Assembly (NCBI GenBank): GCA_001940725.1
Contig: MDVR01000004.1
Location: 14,348 to 78,347 of the forward strand
Length of the DNA stretch: 64,000 bases
Reading direction: 5' to 3'
Source: Candidatus Heimdallarchaeota archaeon LC_2
GTDB taxonomy: Archaea; Asgardarchaeota; Heimdallarchaeia; Heimdallarchaeales; Kariarchaeaceae
This document shows, in pieces, positions 1 through 7,564 of the stretch (positions within the stretch are counted from its first letter, which is position 1; each line of letters begins with the position of its first letter). The notes beneath the pieces were generated by a model. That model saw nothing but the letters and a program-made list of their open reading frames with translations. It searched no databases and had not been told where the DNA came from. The translations under genes and the position numbers were made by a program.

Positions 1-219
1 TGCAGAACTGTATCCTTCATCTTCAAAAATTCCTAAGGATCGTCCAATAAATATTGCTGGTAGAAGAGTTACTAGAGAATTTACTAAAATAAGAAATAAT
101 ATACCGGTTATTAGTTTCGGTTTTCTCCAGAAGAAGGATAGGAATAGATGAGTCCCGGATTTGTAATGTGTCTGAGTTTTGTGTTTTGTAATTGTTTCTT
201 TTAAGGTAATTGTTGCCAT
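1..219 (-). CDS. ABC transporter, N-terminal fragment (runs off the window)
   Basis: The reading frame opens with ATG at 219 and stays open to the window edge, giving 73 codons with no stop. After a polar N-terminus (MATITLKETITKHK) a hydrophobic segment runs from about residue 36 to 56 (LITGILFLILVNSLVTLLPA), followed by FIGRSLGIFEDEG. This resembles the first membrane helix of type I ABC exporters, but the ATPase domain lies outside the window, so the family call is inference. A Shine-Dalgarno-like GGTGAA overlaps the stop of the upstream Hsp20 gene, and the gap is only 10 bp. That makes it the third gene of a PadR-Hsp20-transporter operon. PadR proteins often control efflux transporters, which fits. 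Confidence 0.55.
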   Translation of the reverse strand, partial: MATITLKETITKHKTQTHYKSGTHLFLSFFWRKPKLITGILFLILVNSLVTLLPAIFIGRSLGIFEDEGYSSA

Positions 220-229
220 AATATTTCAC

Positions 230-610
230 CTAATTAATATCAGTCACTTCATGTCCAGGATTAACTAGTGGAAAAGTGACTGTCAATATTCCATCTGAAT
301 ATTCTGCTTTGGCTTCATCTGGAATTACTTCCTCAGAAAGCTCTATTACTTTGTGAGCTTCTTTGTGAGGAAATAATTTCACTTCATCCTTAAAAGTTGC
401 AGTTATTTCTAGTTTCATTGGTTTTGCTCTTATTTTAATTGTATCCTTAATTATACCGGGTAGAAGAGTCTGGACAAATAAGTTTCCATCTCTTGATTCC
501 ATATATAATTTCGGTCTACGCATACTTGACATAGCATGATGAAAGAATTCCTTTTTGAATTGTGAATGATTTTCATGTGGGTCTTCAATCTTGTACATTA
601 TTTTTTTCAT
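230..610 (-). CDS. Small heat shock protein, Hsp20/alpha-crystallin family
   Basis: This 126-residue protein carries an alpha-crystallin domain over roughly residues 38-120. The pattern is LFVQTLLPGI near the start of the sandwich and the family signature SDGILTVTFPL near the end. Such proteins are ATP-independent holdases that bind unfolding proteins in the cytoplasm. The usual C-terminal I-x-I/V anchor is not obvious; the protein ends GHEVTDIN. The start at 610 has the Shine-Dalgarno GGAGATG about 8 nt upstream. It lies 22 bp after a PadR regulator and 10 bp before an ABC transporter start, so the three are probably co-transcribed. A paralogous PadR-Hsp20 pair sits at 48630-49514. Confidence 0.9.
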   Translation of the reverse strand: MKKIMYKIEDPHENHSQFKKEFFHHAMSSMRRPKLYMESRDGNLFVQTLLPGIIKDTIKIRAKPMKLEITATFKDEVKLFPHKEAHKVIELSEEVIPDEAKAEYSDGILTVTFPLVNPGHEVTDIN

Positions 611-632
611 TTATTTTCATCTCCAATGAAAG

Positions 633-1112
633 TTAACTTAAAGGGATATCATGCCACTCTTCATCAATTTTATTGCTAATTTGACTCTCGAAATTATCTA
701 ATTCTGATTGAATCTCTTGAAAACTTTGTTTTAGTGTTGAAATTATATCTTTTGCGCCTGTAGGATCATCAGATATAGTTGATTCTGTTATCAACTTGAA
801 ATAACTAACTGTGTGACGAATTGAATTCAAGAGTGTTTCTATTGAAAGTGATAAGCCCATGGTTCCAAGTTTGGTTCTAATAAAAATTTTTTTACCGGAC
901 TCGTTTGATTCTATCAAATTTTCATCACTGAGTCTTTTGAGTATAGGATAAATAGTACCTCTACGTGGGTGATAACTACCCATAGCCTCATCTATTTTAT
1001 GAATAATTTCAGACGGTGTGATTGATTCTTTAGAATCAATTACTGAGAGAACTAAAAGTTCGACTGGTGTAATAGATTTGTCGTCACCAATTGCAATTTT
1101 TTGAATCCACAT
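633..1112 (-). CDS. PadR-family winged-helix transcriptional regulator
   Basis: The 159-residue protein has a PadR-type winged helix in residues 15-85, including TPVELLVLSVIDSKE and the recognition/wing segment RRGTIYPILKRLSDENLIE, which is diagnostic for PadR proteins. An acidic helical C-terminal tail (about residues 95-155) is the likely dimerisation arm. It is first in a tight operon with Hsp20 and an ABC transporter. PadR regulators usually repress their own operon and are released by a ligand or stress. A perfect 10-bp inverted repeat sits 23-52 bp upstream of the start and is the likely operator. Its closest relative in the window is the PadR at 48630, which also precedes an Hsp20 gene. 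Confidence 0.9.
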   Translation of the reverse strand: MWIQKIAIGDDKSITPVELLVLSVIDSKESITPSEIIHKIDEAMGSYHPRRGTIYPILKRLSDENLIESNESGKKIFIRTKLGTMGLSLSIETLLNSIRHTVSYFKLITESTISDDPTGAKDIISTLKQSFQEIQSELDNFESQISNKIDEEWHDIPLS

Positions 1113-1134
1113 AGTTTTCCTCTTTAAGTTTATT

Positions 1135-1164
1135 TGAAAAGTAAATGTTTGAACTTACTTTTCA
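1135..1164 (-). promoter_or_regulatory. Inverted repeat, candidate PadR operator
   Basis: TGAAAAGTAA and its exact complement TTACTTTTCA are separated by a 10-nt spacer, just upstream of the PadR start at 1112. Perfect 10-bp arms ahead of a regulator gene suggest an autoregulatory operator. A second dyad, TGTATG-TGCT-CATACA, lies at 1233-1248. The rest of 1113-1431 is AT-rich and shows no gene. Confidence 0.55.
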
Positions 1165-1431
1165 TGTTTTATAGAGACCGAAATTTGATATCTCAATAAG
1201 AACAATATTTTGTTTGAACACTTTGTTTTTTTTGTATGTGCTCATACATTTTAATTTTAATATGTATATAAAACAATTGAAGGTGCTAGAATAGTTCTGC
1301 ATTTCACAATGCTAAATGCTATCGAAACTATATTTCTGACCATTATAAAGAAATTTATCAAATTGTGAATACCATAAAAAACTAATAGACAATAGGAATA
1401 ATGATAAAGTAAATTTTATTGTAACAATATA

Positions 1432-1551
1432 ATGACAGGTGAACATCAAAACAAAGATGCAAAGAATCCAATTTGGTCATATATTGTAATTGCGTTTTTT
1501 GGATTACTTTTTGCTAAAATTTTATTGGACGTCCTATTAGTAGGATTTTAA
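1432..1551 (+). CDS. Small single-pass membrane protein (39 aa), unrecognised
   Basis: A 40-codon frame starts at ATG 1432 and ends with TAA. It encodes a charged N-terminus (MTGEHQNKDAKNPIW) followed by one hydrophobic helix (SYIVIAFFGLLFAKILLDVL) and the tail LVGF. That is the organisation of a real tail- or signal-anchored micro-membrane protein. No Shine-Dalgarno is visible, but leaderless starts are common in this window. It stands alone between the PadR promoter region and the beta-helix genes. It is short enough that chance cannot be excluded, and no family is recognised. Confidence 0.4.
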   Translation: MTGEHQNKDAKNPIWSYIVIAFFGLLFAKILLDVLLVGF

Positions 1552-1713
1552 ATGGCTGACGGAACTCTCCACGATTCTTGGTTAACCTAAAAAAATAAAA
1601 TTGATCAATCTATCTTTGTTTCAGAATATTAATCTTCAATATTCTTTTGTTGTATAGTACCATGAGTTATCGTAAAAACATTAAAATCTAATCCAATGTT
1701 AATTGTGGTAGGG

Positions 1714-1724
1714 ATTTATATAAA
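1714..1724 (+). promoter_or_regulatory. TATA box of the first beta-helix gene
   Basis: TTTATATAAAT is centred about 19-24 bp upstream of the ATG at 1738. This fits an archaeal TATA box driving a leaderless or nearly leaderless transcript, and it supports choosing the ATG at 1738 over the one at 1696, which would place the box inside the coding region. Confidence 0.5.
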
Positions 1725-1737
1725 TTTCAGAAAAGTT

Positions 1738-3510
1738 ATGCTTGTATTATTTATTATTATTTTAGTGATAAATTTAGCAACACTGTATACCCAAGGCAGT
1801 AAGAGTCGTTTAACAGAATTTTATCCTACATCTTCACACCTTGTAAATCCAATTCTTTCACAATTTGAGATCCATGCTCCAATTAATATAACCTCGGATA
1901 ATCATTTTATAGAGCTTGGTTTCCAAGGTAATGGGGATCAACAATCGCCATACATAATTGGAGGTCTTTCCATTACAGGGTCAGTAGATATTCAAAAATT
2001 AATTAATATTGAGAATGTCAATTCACATTTTATTATTCAAAATAATCAACTTTATGGAAATGGGTCTGAGAAAGTGGATCCATTTAACGCAAATTACAAT
2101 GTAATTCAAAAAATAGTTAATATTAGGAATGTTTTCTCATCTTTTATTATCAGAAATAATAATTTCTTAGGTAATGGGTCAGATGGGATCAAAATACAAA
2201 ATACAAACCCGGGCACGATTGAAAATAATCACATAAAATCAACATATCGTGCAATTATTGTTGGAAATTGTGAACTTTCAATTATTAATAATAATATCTC
2301 AGATACAATATATAGAGGAATCTATATGTCATCATCACCAGGTAGTGATATTTTTAATAATACAATTTATAATTCTGGTAACGATGGAATTAATGTTTAT
2401 TCTACTGACGTTACCATTAGAAATAATTTAATTGAATATGCGAATTCAGTCATTATATTTAATTCATTTCCAATTCCAGCAGGAATATCAGTAAATGGCC
2501 CATCTAATAGTATTAATAAATTAACAGTTTCCGATAATATTATTATAGGAGCACATCATGGAATTGCCTCACAAGGATACAATAGTTTGTTTTCAAATAA
2601 TGAAATTTTAAATTCAAAAGGAAATGGAATTTATATTGATCACCTTTATACAAGTGGCTCACTTGGAGAAAATACATTCTCATACAATTTGATAATGAAT
2701 ACTAGTTTACATGGTATTGCAATTGTATCCGGAAGTAATAATGTATTTTCAAATAATGAAATAATTAATTCTGGATTCTCTGGAATTTCTATTTCAGGTA
2801 TTGGGATAAATTATGGGAACAATAATGGGGCAAACAATAATATCTTTGAACATAACAATATATATAATTCTGAAGATTATGGAGTCAGAATTGGTCATTT
2901 TGCTGAAAACAATTCATTTATCAATAATAATTTCATGAATAATGGTAATAACAGTACCCAAGGATATGCTGAAAGCGAGATAAATACTATTGAATATAAT
3001 TATTGGAATGACTGGACAGGGCCAGATATTGATGGAAATGGAATAGTAGATCAACCCTATGAATTTGAAAATAATTCTGATAAATACCCACTGATTGAAC
3101 CCAATAGTGGAGAAGCTTTCAGACCAATTCAAACCCAAGAAATTGTTCAAGATCCGACAGAAAATGGACTAGTTAACCCGATCAAAAGAATCACCACTAT
3201 TACTGAAACTGAAACTATAATTCCAGTTCGTACGGTATTCAATCAAAGATCGTACGACATTCCTTCAATAACATTGTTTATTATTTTCTCTTTTATCGGA
3301 CTTATGACAATTCAAGGTAGAAATCCAGTTTTTAATAAAATTCGTGACGAACTGAGGAAAATAAGAAAGAGAACTAATCGCTCTATTAGTTCAAGCAGAC
3401 CTATACAAGGTCAAAACATGAACCTCAATATTTTTTGTAATACTTGTGGTACAACAAATCCACCTCTAAGCTCATTTTGTATGGAATGCGGAAAATCCCA
3501 AGATGTTTAA
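1738..3510 (+). CDS. Secreted NosD-like right-handed beta-helix protein with C-terminal membrane helix and zinc ribbon
   Basis: From ATG 1738 the protein is 590 residues (the ATG at 1696 would add 14). It starts with a signal-anchor (MLVLFIIILVINLATLY). A long array of parallel beta-helix rungs with the N-N-x-I and SxGI patterns typical of NosD/PbH1 repeats spans about residues 90-420. Then comes NYWNDWTGPDIDGNGIVD, a motif often seen at the end of archaeal NosD domains, with an Asp/Asn-rich possible calcium loop. A hydrophobic segment (SITLFIIFSFIGLMTIQG, about residue 510) is followed by basic residues and a four-Cys zinc ribbon (CNTCG...CMECG). If the helix spans the membrane, the beta-helix is outside and the ribbon inside. 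The next gene is a close paralogue in the same order. The ligand is unknown. Confidence 0.8.
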   Translation: MLVLFIIILVINLATLYTQGSKSRLTEFYPTSSHLVNPILSQFEIHAPINITSDNHFIELGFQGNGDQQSPYIIGGLSITGSVDIQKLINIENVNSHFIIQNNQLYGNGSEKVDPFNANYNVIQKIVNIRNVFSSFIIRNNNFLGNGSDGIKIQNTNPGTIENNHIKSTYRAIIVGNCELSIINNNISDTIYRGIYMSSSPGSDIFNNTIYNSGNDGINVYSTDVTIRNNLIEYANSVIIFNSFPIPAGISVNGPSNSINKLTVSDNIIIGAHHGIASQGYNSLFSNNEILNSKGNGIYIDHLYTSGSLGENTFSYNLIMNTSLHGIAIVSGSNNVFSNNEIINSGFSGISISGIGINYGNNNGANNNIFEHNNIYNSEDYGVRIGHFAENNSFINNNFMNNGNNSTQGYAESEINTIEYNYWNDWTGPDIDGNGIVDQPYEFENNSDKYPLIEPNSGEAFRPIQTQEIVQDPTENGLVNPIKRITTITETETIIPVRTVFNQRSYDIPSITLFIIFSFIGLMTIQGRNPVFNKIRDELRKIRKRTNRSISSSRPIQGQNMNLNIFCNTCGTTNPPLSSFCMECGKSQDV

Positions 3511-3683
3511 AATATTAAATTTGTCAGAAATATTATTTTCAAGAAATTTAACTTTTTGGTTGAATAACTTTAGATCAAATCTTTCCTAATGTCCTATGTT
3601 TTATAATTTACTAATTGTTAGTAATAACATTAATATCTAATTCAGTCTTACTATTGATAGGGATTCAGATTAAGTTCAGAAGA

Positions 3684-5384
3684 ATGAAACTGATATTGTG
3701 TTTGGGAATAATAATTTTAAATTACGGAATTTTGTCTATCATTGCTATTCACAGTGAAATTACAGAACCCAATAACACCTCTACAAGTCATGTAAATCCA
3801 ATTCTTTTACAATACGTTGATCACGAACCTATTCAGATTTCCTCACAAACTGATGTTACAATTTTAGGTATACCTGGAAGTGGTACTGATAATGACCCAT
3901 ACATAATTGAGGGATTATATATATCTGGTAATAAGACGACTTTTAGATTAATTGAAATCAGATCTTGGACGAGTTTAAAACCACACTTTATTATCCGTAA
4001 TAATTTCTTATATGGAAATGGATCAAATGCGATATATTTTGAACAAATCAAAAATGGTCAAATATACAATAATGTCATTGAATTTGCAGATACAGGAATT
4101 ACCATAGTTCAAGATGGATCTGATTCGCCAAATAATGAACTTTCAATTTTCAATAATACAATTTCTAATTCTTACAGTACTGGAATTCATGCTTCGCAAG
4201 TACATTATACAAAAATCTTAAACAACACTATCGTAAACTCTGGAGTTGGTATTACTTTAACTGGCAACAGTATTAATACGATAATTGGAAATAACACAAT
4301 TGACAACATGACATACATTGGAATTTCGGGACTTCAGTGGCATGGATATGGCGGAGGCACTGCTATGGGTTTTAATCTAACAATCTCTAACAATTTAATC
4401 AACAATGCGTCTGATGGGATAATTTGGCAACATGATCAGAGTTTAATCACACAGAATAATATCACTAATTCAAGAAATATAGGGATTAAACTTAGCCAAT
4501 TTGTTACAATTTGGTCTGAAGGAACGAATGTTTTGTTGAATTCTGGGGGGAATAATATAATATCAAGCAACTTGATTAGGGGTTCAGATTCTATTGGGAT
4601 ATCCATCGCGGCCTCAACATCAAACATCTTCAGAGAAAATGAAATTGTAAACTCCGGAAGTTCAGGAATTTTAATAAGCGGAATAACACATTCGAATTTG
4701 GAAAAACCATCGAATAATAATACTTTTGAACATAACAAAATATCATTTTCAGATGAATATGGTGTTCAAGTTAGTTCTCGTTCAAATAACAATTCATTTA
4801 TTAGTAATTACTTTAACCAAAACAACTTTGGGAATGATCAAGCATACGATGAAACAGGTACAACAAAATTTGAACTCAATTATTGGGATGATTGGATGGA
4901 AATCGATAAAAATGAAGATGGCATTATTGACAAACCGTATGAATTTCAAAATAATTCTGATTTATATCCAAGAGTAAATCCGGATATTTACCTAAATTTG
5001 ATAAAACCTGAAATACCAGTGCATATTCCCGTTATAACTGTTGAAAACGATGGAATTATCATTGTAAAAAAAACTGTTACAATTACAGAAACTACTATTC
5101 CCATCAAAACAGAAATAATTTCAAGGTCATATGATGTTCCTCCAATTACTTTGTTCATAGTTTTCTCTTTTATCGGAATTCTCACTATTCAAGGAAAAAA
5201 TCCAGTTCTGAACAGGATTCTGAAAAAAACAAGTGAGATAAGATATAAGGATTATACATCAAGTTCGGGTGGTGCTTCACACTTGGAAAACTTGAATCTC
5301 AATATCCATTGTACTGCATGTGGTACAACAAATCCACCTCTTAGCTTATATTGTATGGAATGTGGAATCTCACAAGATGATTAA
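3684..5384 (+). CDS. Secreted NosD-like beta-helix protein with zinc ribbon, tandem paralogue
   Basis: From ATG 3684 the protein is 566 residues. An upstream ATG at 3615 is in frame, but the conserved FR(R/K)..M junction and the match to the first copy favour 3684. Domain order is the same as in the upstream gene: signal-anchor (MKLILCLGIIILNYGILS), beta-helix rungs, NYWDDWMEIDKNEDGIID calcium-like loop, TTIPIKTEI linker, membrane segment (ITLFIVFSFIGILTIQG), basic stretch and a four-Cys ribbon (CTACG...CMECG). The TM-to-ribbon tail is more alike between the copies than the rungs are. This suggests that the anchor and cytoplasmic ribbon are under tighter constraint while the outer surface diversifies. 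Gene duplication is the simplest origin. Confidence 0.8.
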   Translation: MKLILCLGIIILNYGILSIIAIHSEITEPNNTSTSHVNPILLQYVDHEPIQISSQTDVTILGIPGSGTDNDPYIIEGLYISGNKTTFRLIEIRSWTSLKPHFIIRNNFLYGNGSNAIYFEQIKNGQIYNNVIEFADTGITIVQDGSDSPNNELSIFNNTISNSYSTGIHASQVHYTKILNNTIVNSGVGITLTGNSINTIIGNNTIDNMTYIGISGLQWHGYGGGTAMGFNLTISNNLINNASDGIIWQHDQSLITQNNITNSRNIGIKLSQFVTIWSEGTNVLLNSGGNNIISSNLIRGSDSIGISIAASTSNIFRENEIVNSGSSGILISGITHSNLEKPSNNNTFEHNKISFSDEYGVQVSSRSNNNSFISNYFNQNNFGNDQAYDETGTTKFELNYWDDWMEIDKNEDGIIDKPYEFQNNSDLYPRVNPDIYLNLIKPEIPVHIPVITVENDGIIIVKKTVTITETTIPIKTEIISRSYDVPPITLFIVFSFIGILTIQGKNPVLNRILKKTSEIRYKDYTSSSGGASHLENLNLNIHCTACGTTNPPLSLYCMECGISQDD

Positions 5385-5551
5385 GATGTTTTGCGGATAG
5401 CTCATGCTATACGCAATATAATTTGATTCAGAATCCAATTTCACCTATACACAGTCTTAAACTCACAAATAAATCAATATTATTGGCGTTTTACCCAAAT
5501 TCTATATCATTCATGAAAACAAACAAAATGCTACACATTATAATTCACTAG

Positions 5552-6700
5552 ATGCCAAATCCCACACCTCAAGAACAGATGAGAGTAAATCCAGATTTTA
5601 CATACCTTAATCATGCATCTATAGGTCCATTGCCCAAAAAAAGCTATGATATTATTCAAGGTGGATTTAAATTGCAAATGGAAGAGGGAGAAAGAAAAAT
5701 TGACTATCCTGCTATTGAAGACCTGTGGGGATTACTACGAAATAATGGAGCATCTTTGGTTGGAGGAGACAAAGCAGGGATTGCAATTACGGCAAACACA
5801 GCATCAGGATTGCATATTGTTGCAGAAGGATTGTCTAGTAAATACATCCAAGGTTCAAATATCATTATTCCAGATAATGAATTTGTGACTAATAGTTATA
5901 CATGGCAGCAAATAGCTAACAAATACAATATTGAATTAAGAATCCTACCTACTGTAAATGGTTTTGTTGGTATAGATATATGGGAAAAACAAATTGATGA
6001 AAATACAGTTCTTGTTTCATTAAGTCATGTTCAGAGTGGAAATGGATTTCTATACAATTTGAAAGAGATCACAGATATTGCTCATTCTAAAGGAAGTCTA
6101 ATTGTTGTGGATGGAATTCAAGGTTTAGGGGCAGTTCCGTTTAATGCAAAAAAATTAGATATTGATTTCATTGCTGCTGCCGCCTACAAATGGATGCTTG
6201 GACCGCTTGGAAAGGGTTTATTCTATACAAAACCAGAACATATTGATCTCCTTGATTCAATCCTAGTAGGTTGGTTCTCAACACCTAATTTTCGTGAATT
6301 ATATCACCAACCGTTTGTTCCGTGGGAAGACGCCAGAATATATCAACAATCTATGATAGATCCCACATTGAATGGCTTTAATGCTAGTCTAGAGACGCTA
6401 CTAAGGTGGGGAGTTAGCGAAACATATTTTCATATAATCCATCTTCAGGATTATCTTATTAATCTAATATCTGAAATCGATGGATTTACAATCTCTAGCT
6501 CTTTAGAAAAAAATGAGAGAAGTGGAATCGTAAAAATTAATCATAAAGAATCGGAATCAATTGTTAGGTATCTTGAAACTCTCCAAATTACAGTATCGTA
6601 TAGAGCTGGGGGGATCCGGATAAGTCCGCATCGATACAATACGAAAGAAGATATAGATAATTTAGTTGAAGGGATTAAATCATGGGTCAGAAAAAACTAA
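5552..6700 (+). CDS. Class V aminotransferase (PLP; cysteine desulfurase/epimerase-like)
   Basis: The 382-residue protein has the fold type I PLP signature of class V aminotransferases. YLNHASIGPLPK is at the N-terminus, ITANTASGLHIVAEGL forms the phosphate-binding turn, VVDGIQGLGAVPF carries the Asp (D187) that pairs with the pyridine nitrogen, and AAAYKWMLGPLGKGLFY carries the Schiff-base Lys (K213). It resembles the isopenicillin-N epimerase/selenocysteine lyase-like branch. The loop that would carry the cysteine-desulfurase catalytic Cys shows no obvious Cys, so sulfur mobilisation is not supported. Substrate is unknown. It stands alone, with a 167-bp gap upstream and convergent genes downstream. 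Confidence 0.85.
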   Translation: MPNPTPQEQMRVNPDFTYLNHASIGPLPKKSYDIIQGGFKLQMEEGERKIDYPAIEDLWGLLRNNGASLVGGDKAGIAITANTASGLHIVAEGLSSKYIQGSNIIIPDNEFVTNSYTWQQIANKYNIELRILPTVNGFVGIDIWEKQIDENTVLVSLSHVQSGNGFLYNLKEITDIAHSKGSLIVVDGIQGLGAVPFNAKKLDIDFIAAAAYKWMLGPLGKGLFYTKPEHIDLLDSILVGWFSTPNFRELYHQPFVPWEDARIYQQSMIDPTLNGFNASLETLLRWGVSETYFHIIHLQDYLINLISEIDGFTISSSLEKNERSGIVKINHKESESIVRYLETLQITVSYRAGGIRISPHRYNTKEDIDNLVEGIKSWVRKN

Positions 6701-6750
6701 GCTGTTGAAAATTATAAATTTTAAACTGGGTTACTTATATTTCGTTCAGT

Positions 6751-7128
6751 TCATACTGGAAAATCACGGACAACAGGATTTGGTAGTAAATATAAGCTTT
6801 CATCAAAGTGAACATTAAGTTCAATACTATCCCAAGATCCATAATCCATTATATCCTCTGTTTTTATGTTTTTTTCTTGAAATTCATGTGCAAATAAAAC
6901 TCCATTTACGCTTATTAGGATCCAAAGTAATATTGGAAGGATGACTGTATCGGAGCGAATAACTTTTGACATTTCGTACTTCTCAGATCCGAATGAGACA
7001 CCTTTTAATGTAAATCCTATTTGTGAATTTCTAATTTTTGTTAACATTATAACATCAAGAATTATACTTAGTAGAATAAAAGATACAACTGAATTTTGTA
7101 TTCCCACTTCTATGATACCCATTAACAT
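6751..7128 (-). CDS. Two-helix membrane protein of unknown function next to the oxidase operon
   Basis: The 125-residue protein has two hydrophobic stretches (about residues 12-30, VVSFILLSIILDVIMLTKI, and 62-82, VILPILLWILISVNGVLFAH) and a polar, acidic C-terminal tail of about 40 residues. No family is recognised. It reads in the same direction as the cytochrome oxidase genes, 115 bp after subunit IV. An AATATATTA box about 25-30 bp upstream suggests it also has its own promoter. An oxidase accessory role is possible from position only. The overlapping plus-strand frame at 6941-7144 looks like a shadow. Confidence 0.55.
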   Translation of the reverse strand: MLMGIIEVGIQNSVVSFILLSIILDVIMLTKIRNSQIGFTLKGVSFGSEKYEMSKVIRSDTVILPILLWILISVNGVLFAHEFQEKNIKTEDIMDYGSWDSIELNVHFDESLYLLPNPVVRDFPV

Positions 7129-7242
7129 AAAAAAAAGAAATTGATATTTGTAATATATTGAGGGATGAGATTGAATATTTTATTTATTATATTTTTTTAT
7201 TTTTAAAACAAATTGAGTAGAATTTTCAATTTACTTGAAGAT

Positions 7243-7554
7243 TTAAACTCTGTAATCTGCGTAAATTACAGATCCCAAAATTAAAGCACCAATTAAGGGT
7301 ACGATGAATGTAAATATCACAATTATCTTTGGATTTCTATCGTATTTTACATGCATGAATATTGCTGCAACTAATGAAGCTTTTACAACTGCAAAAAGAA
7401 TTAAAATTGCTGCCTTAGATGCAGATGTATCAAGAGAGCCGATGGCTACCTCAATTACTGTTAAAACTGCAAGAACAATAAATACTTGCAAGTATTGTTT
7501 TTCCATATTGATATCATGGCCGGAGTGTTCAGTTTGTTCTGTTTTTGTACTCAT
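7243..7554 (-). CDS. Cytochrome c oxidase subunit IV (prokaryotic type)
   Basis: This 103-residue protein has three hydrophobic helices with the conserved patterns AAILILFAVVKASLVAAIFMH and IVIFTFIVPLIGALILGSV found in bacterial/archaeal subunit IV (CyoD/CtaF-like). A His/Glu-rich cytoplasmic N-terminus precedes them. The chosen ATG at 7554 has GAGGTG six nt upstream; a GTG at 7563 overlaps that ribosome-binding site and is unlikely. It follows the fused subunit I/III gene by 10 bp, so it is translated from the same operon. In the complex it is a small, non-catalytic subunit aiding CuB assembly or stability. Confidence 0.9.
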   Translation of the reverse strand: MSTKTEQTEHSGHDINMEKQYLQVFIVLAVLTVIEVAIGSLDTSASKAAILILFAVVKASLVAAIFMHVKYDRNPKIIVIFTFIVPLIGALILGSVIYADYRV

Positions 7555-7564
7555 TGTATTCACC

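Noticed and set aside
23..229. 68-codon minus-strand frame at the window start
   Set aside because: It overlaps the transporter N-terminus in another frame and lacks its membrane helix and ribosome-binding site.
6941..7144. Plus-strand 67-codon frame opposite the membrane protein gene
   Set aside because: It overlaps the minus-strand gene antisense and has no domain or membrane pattern; the minus-strand frame has two clear helices.
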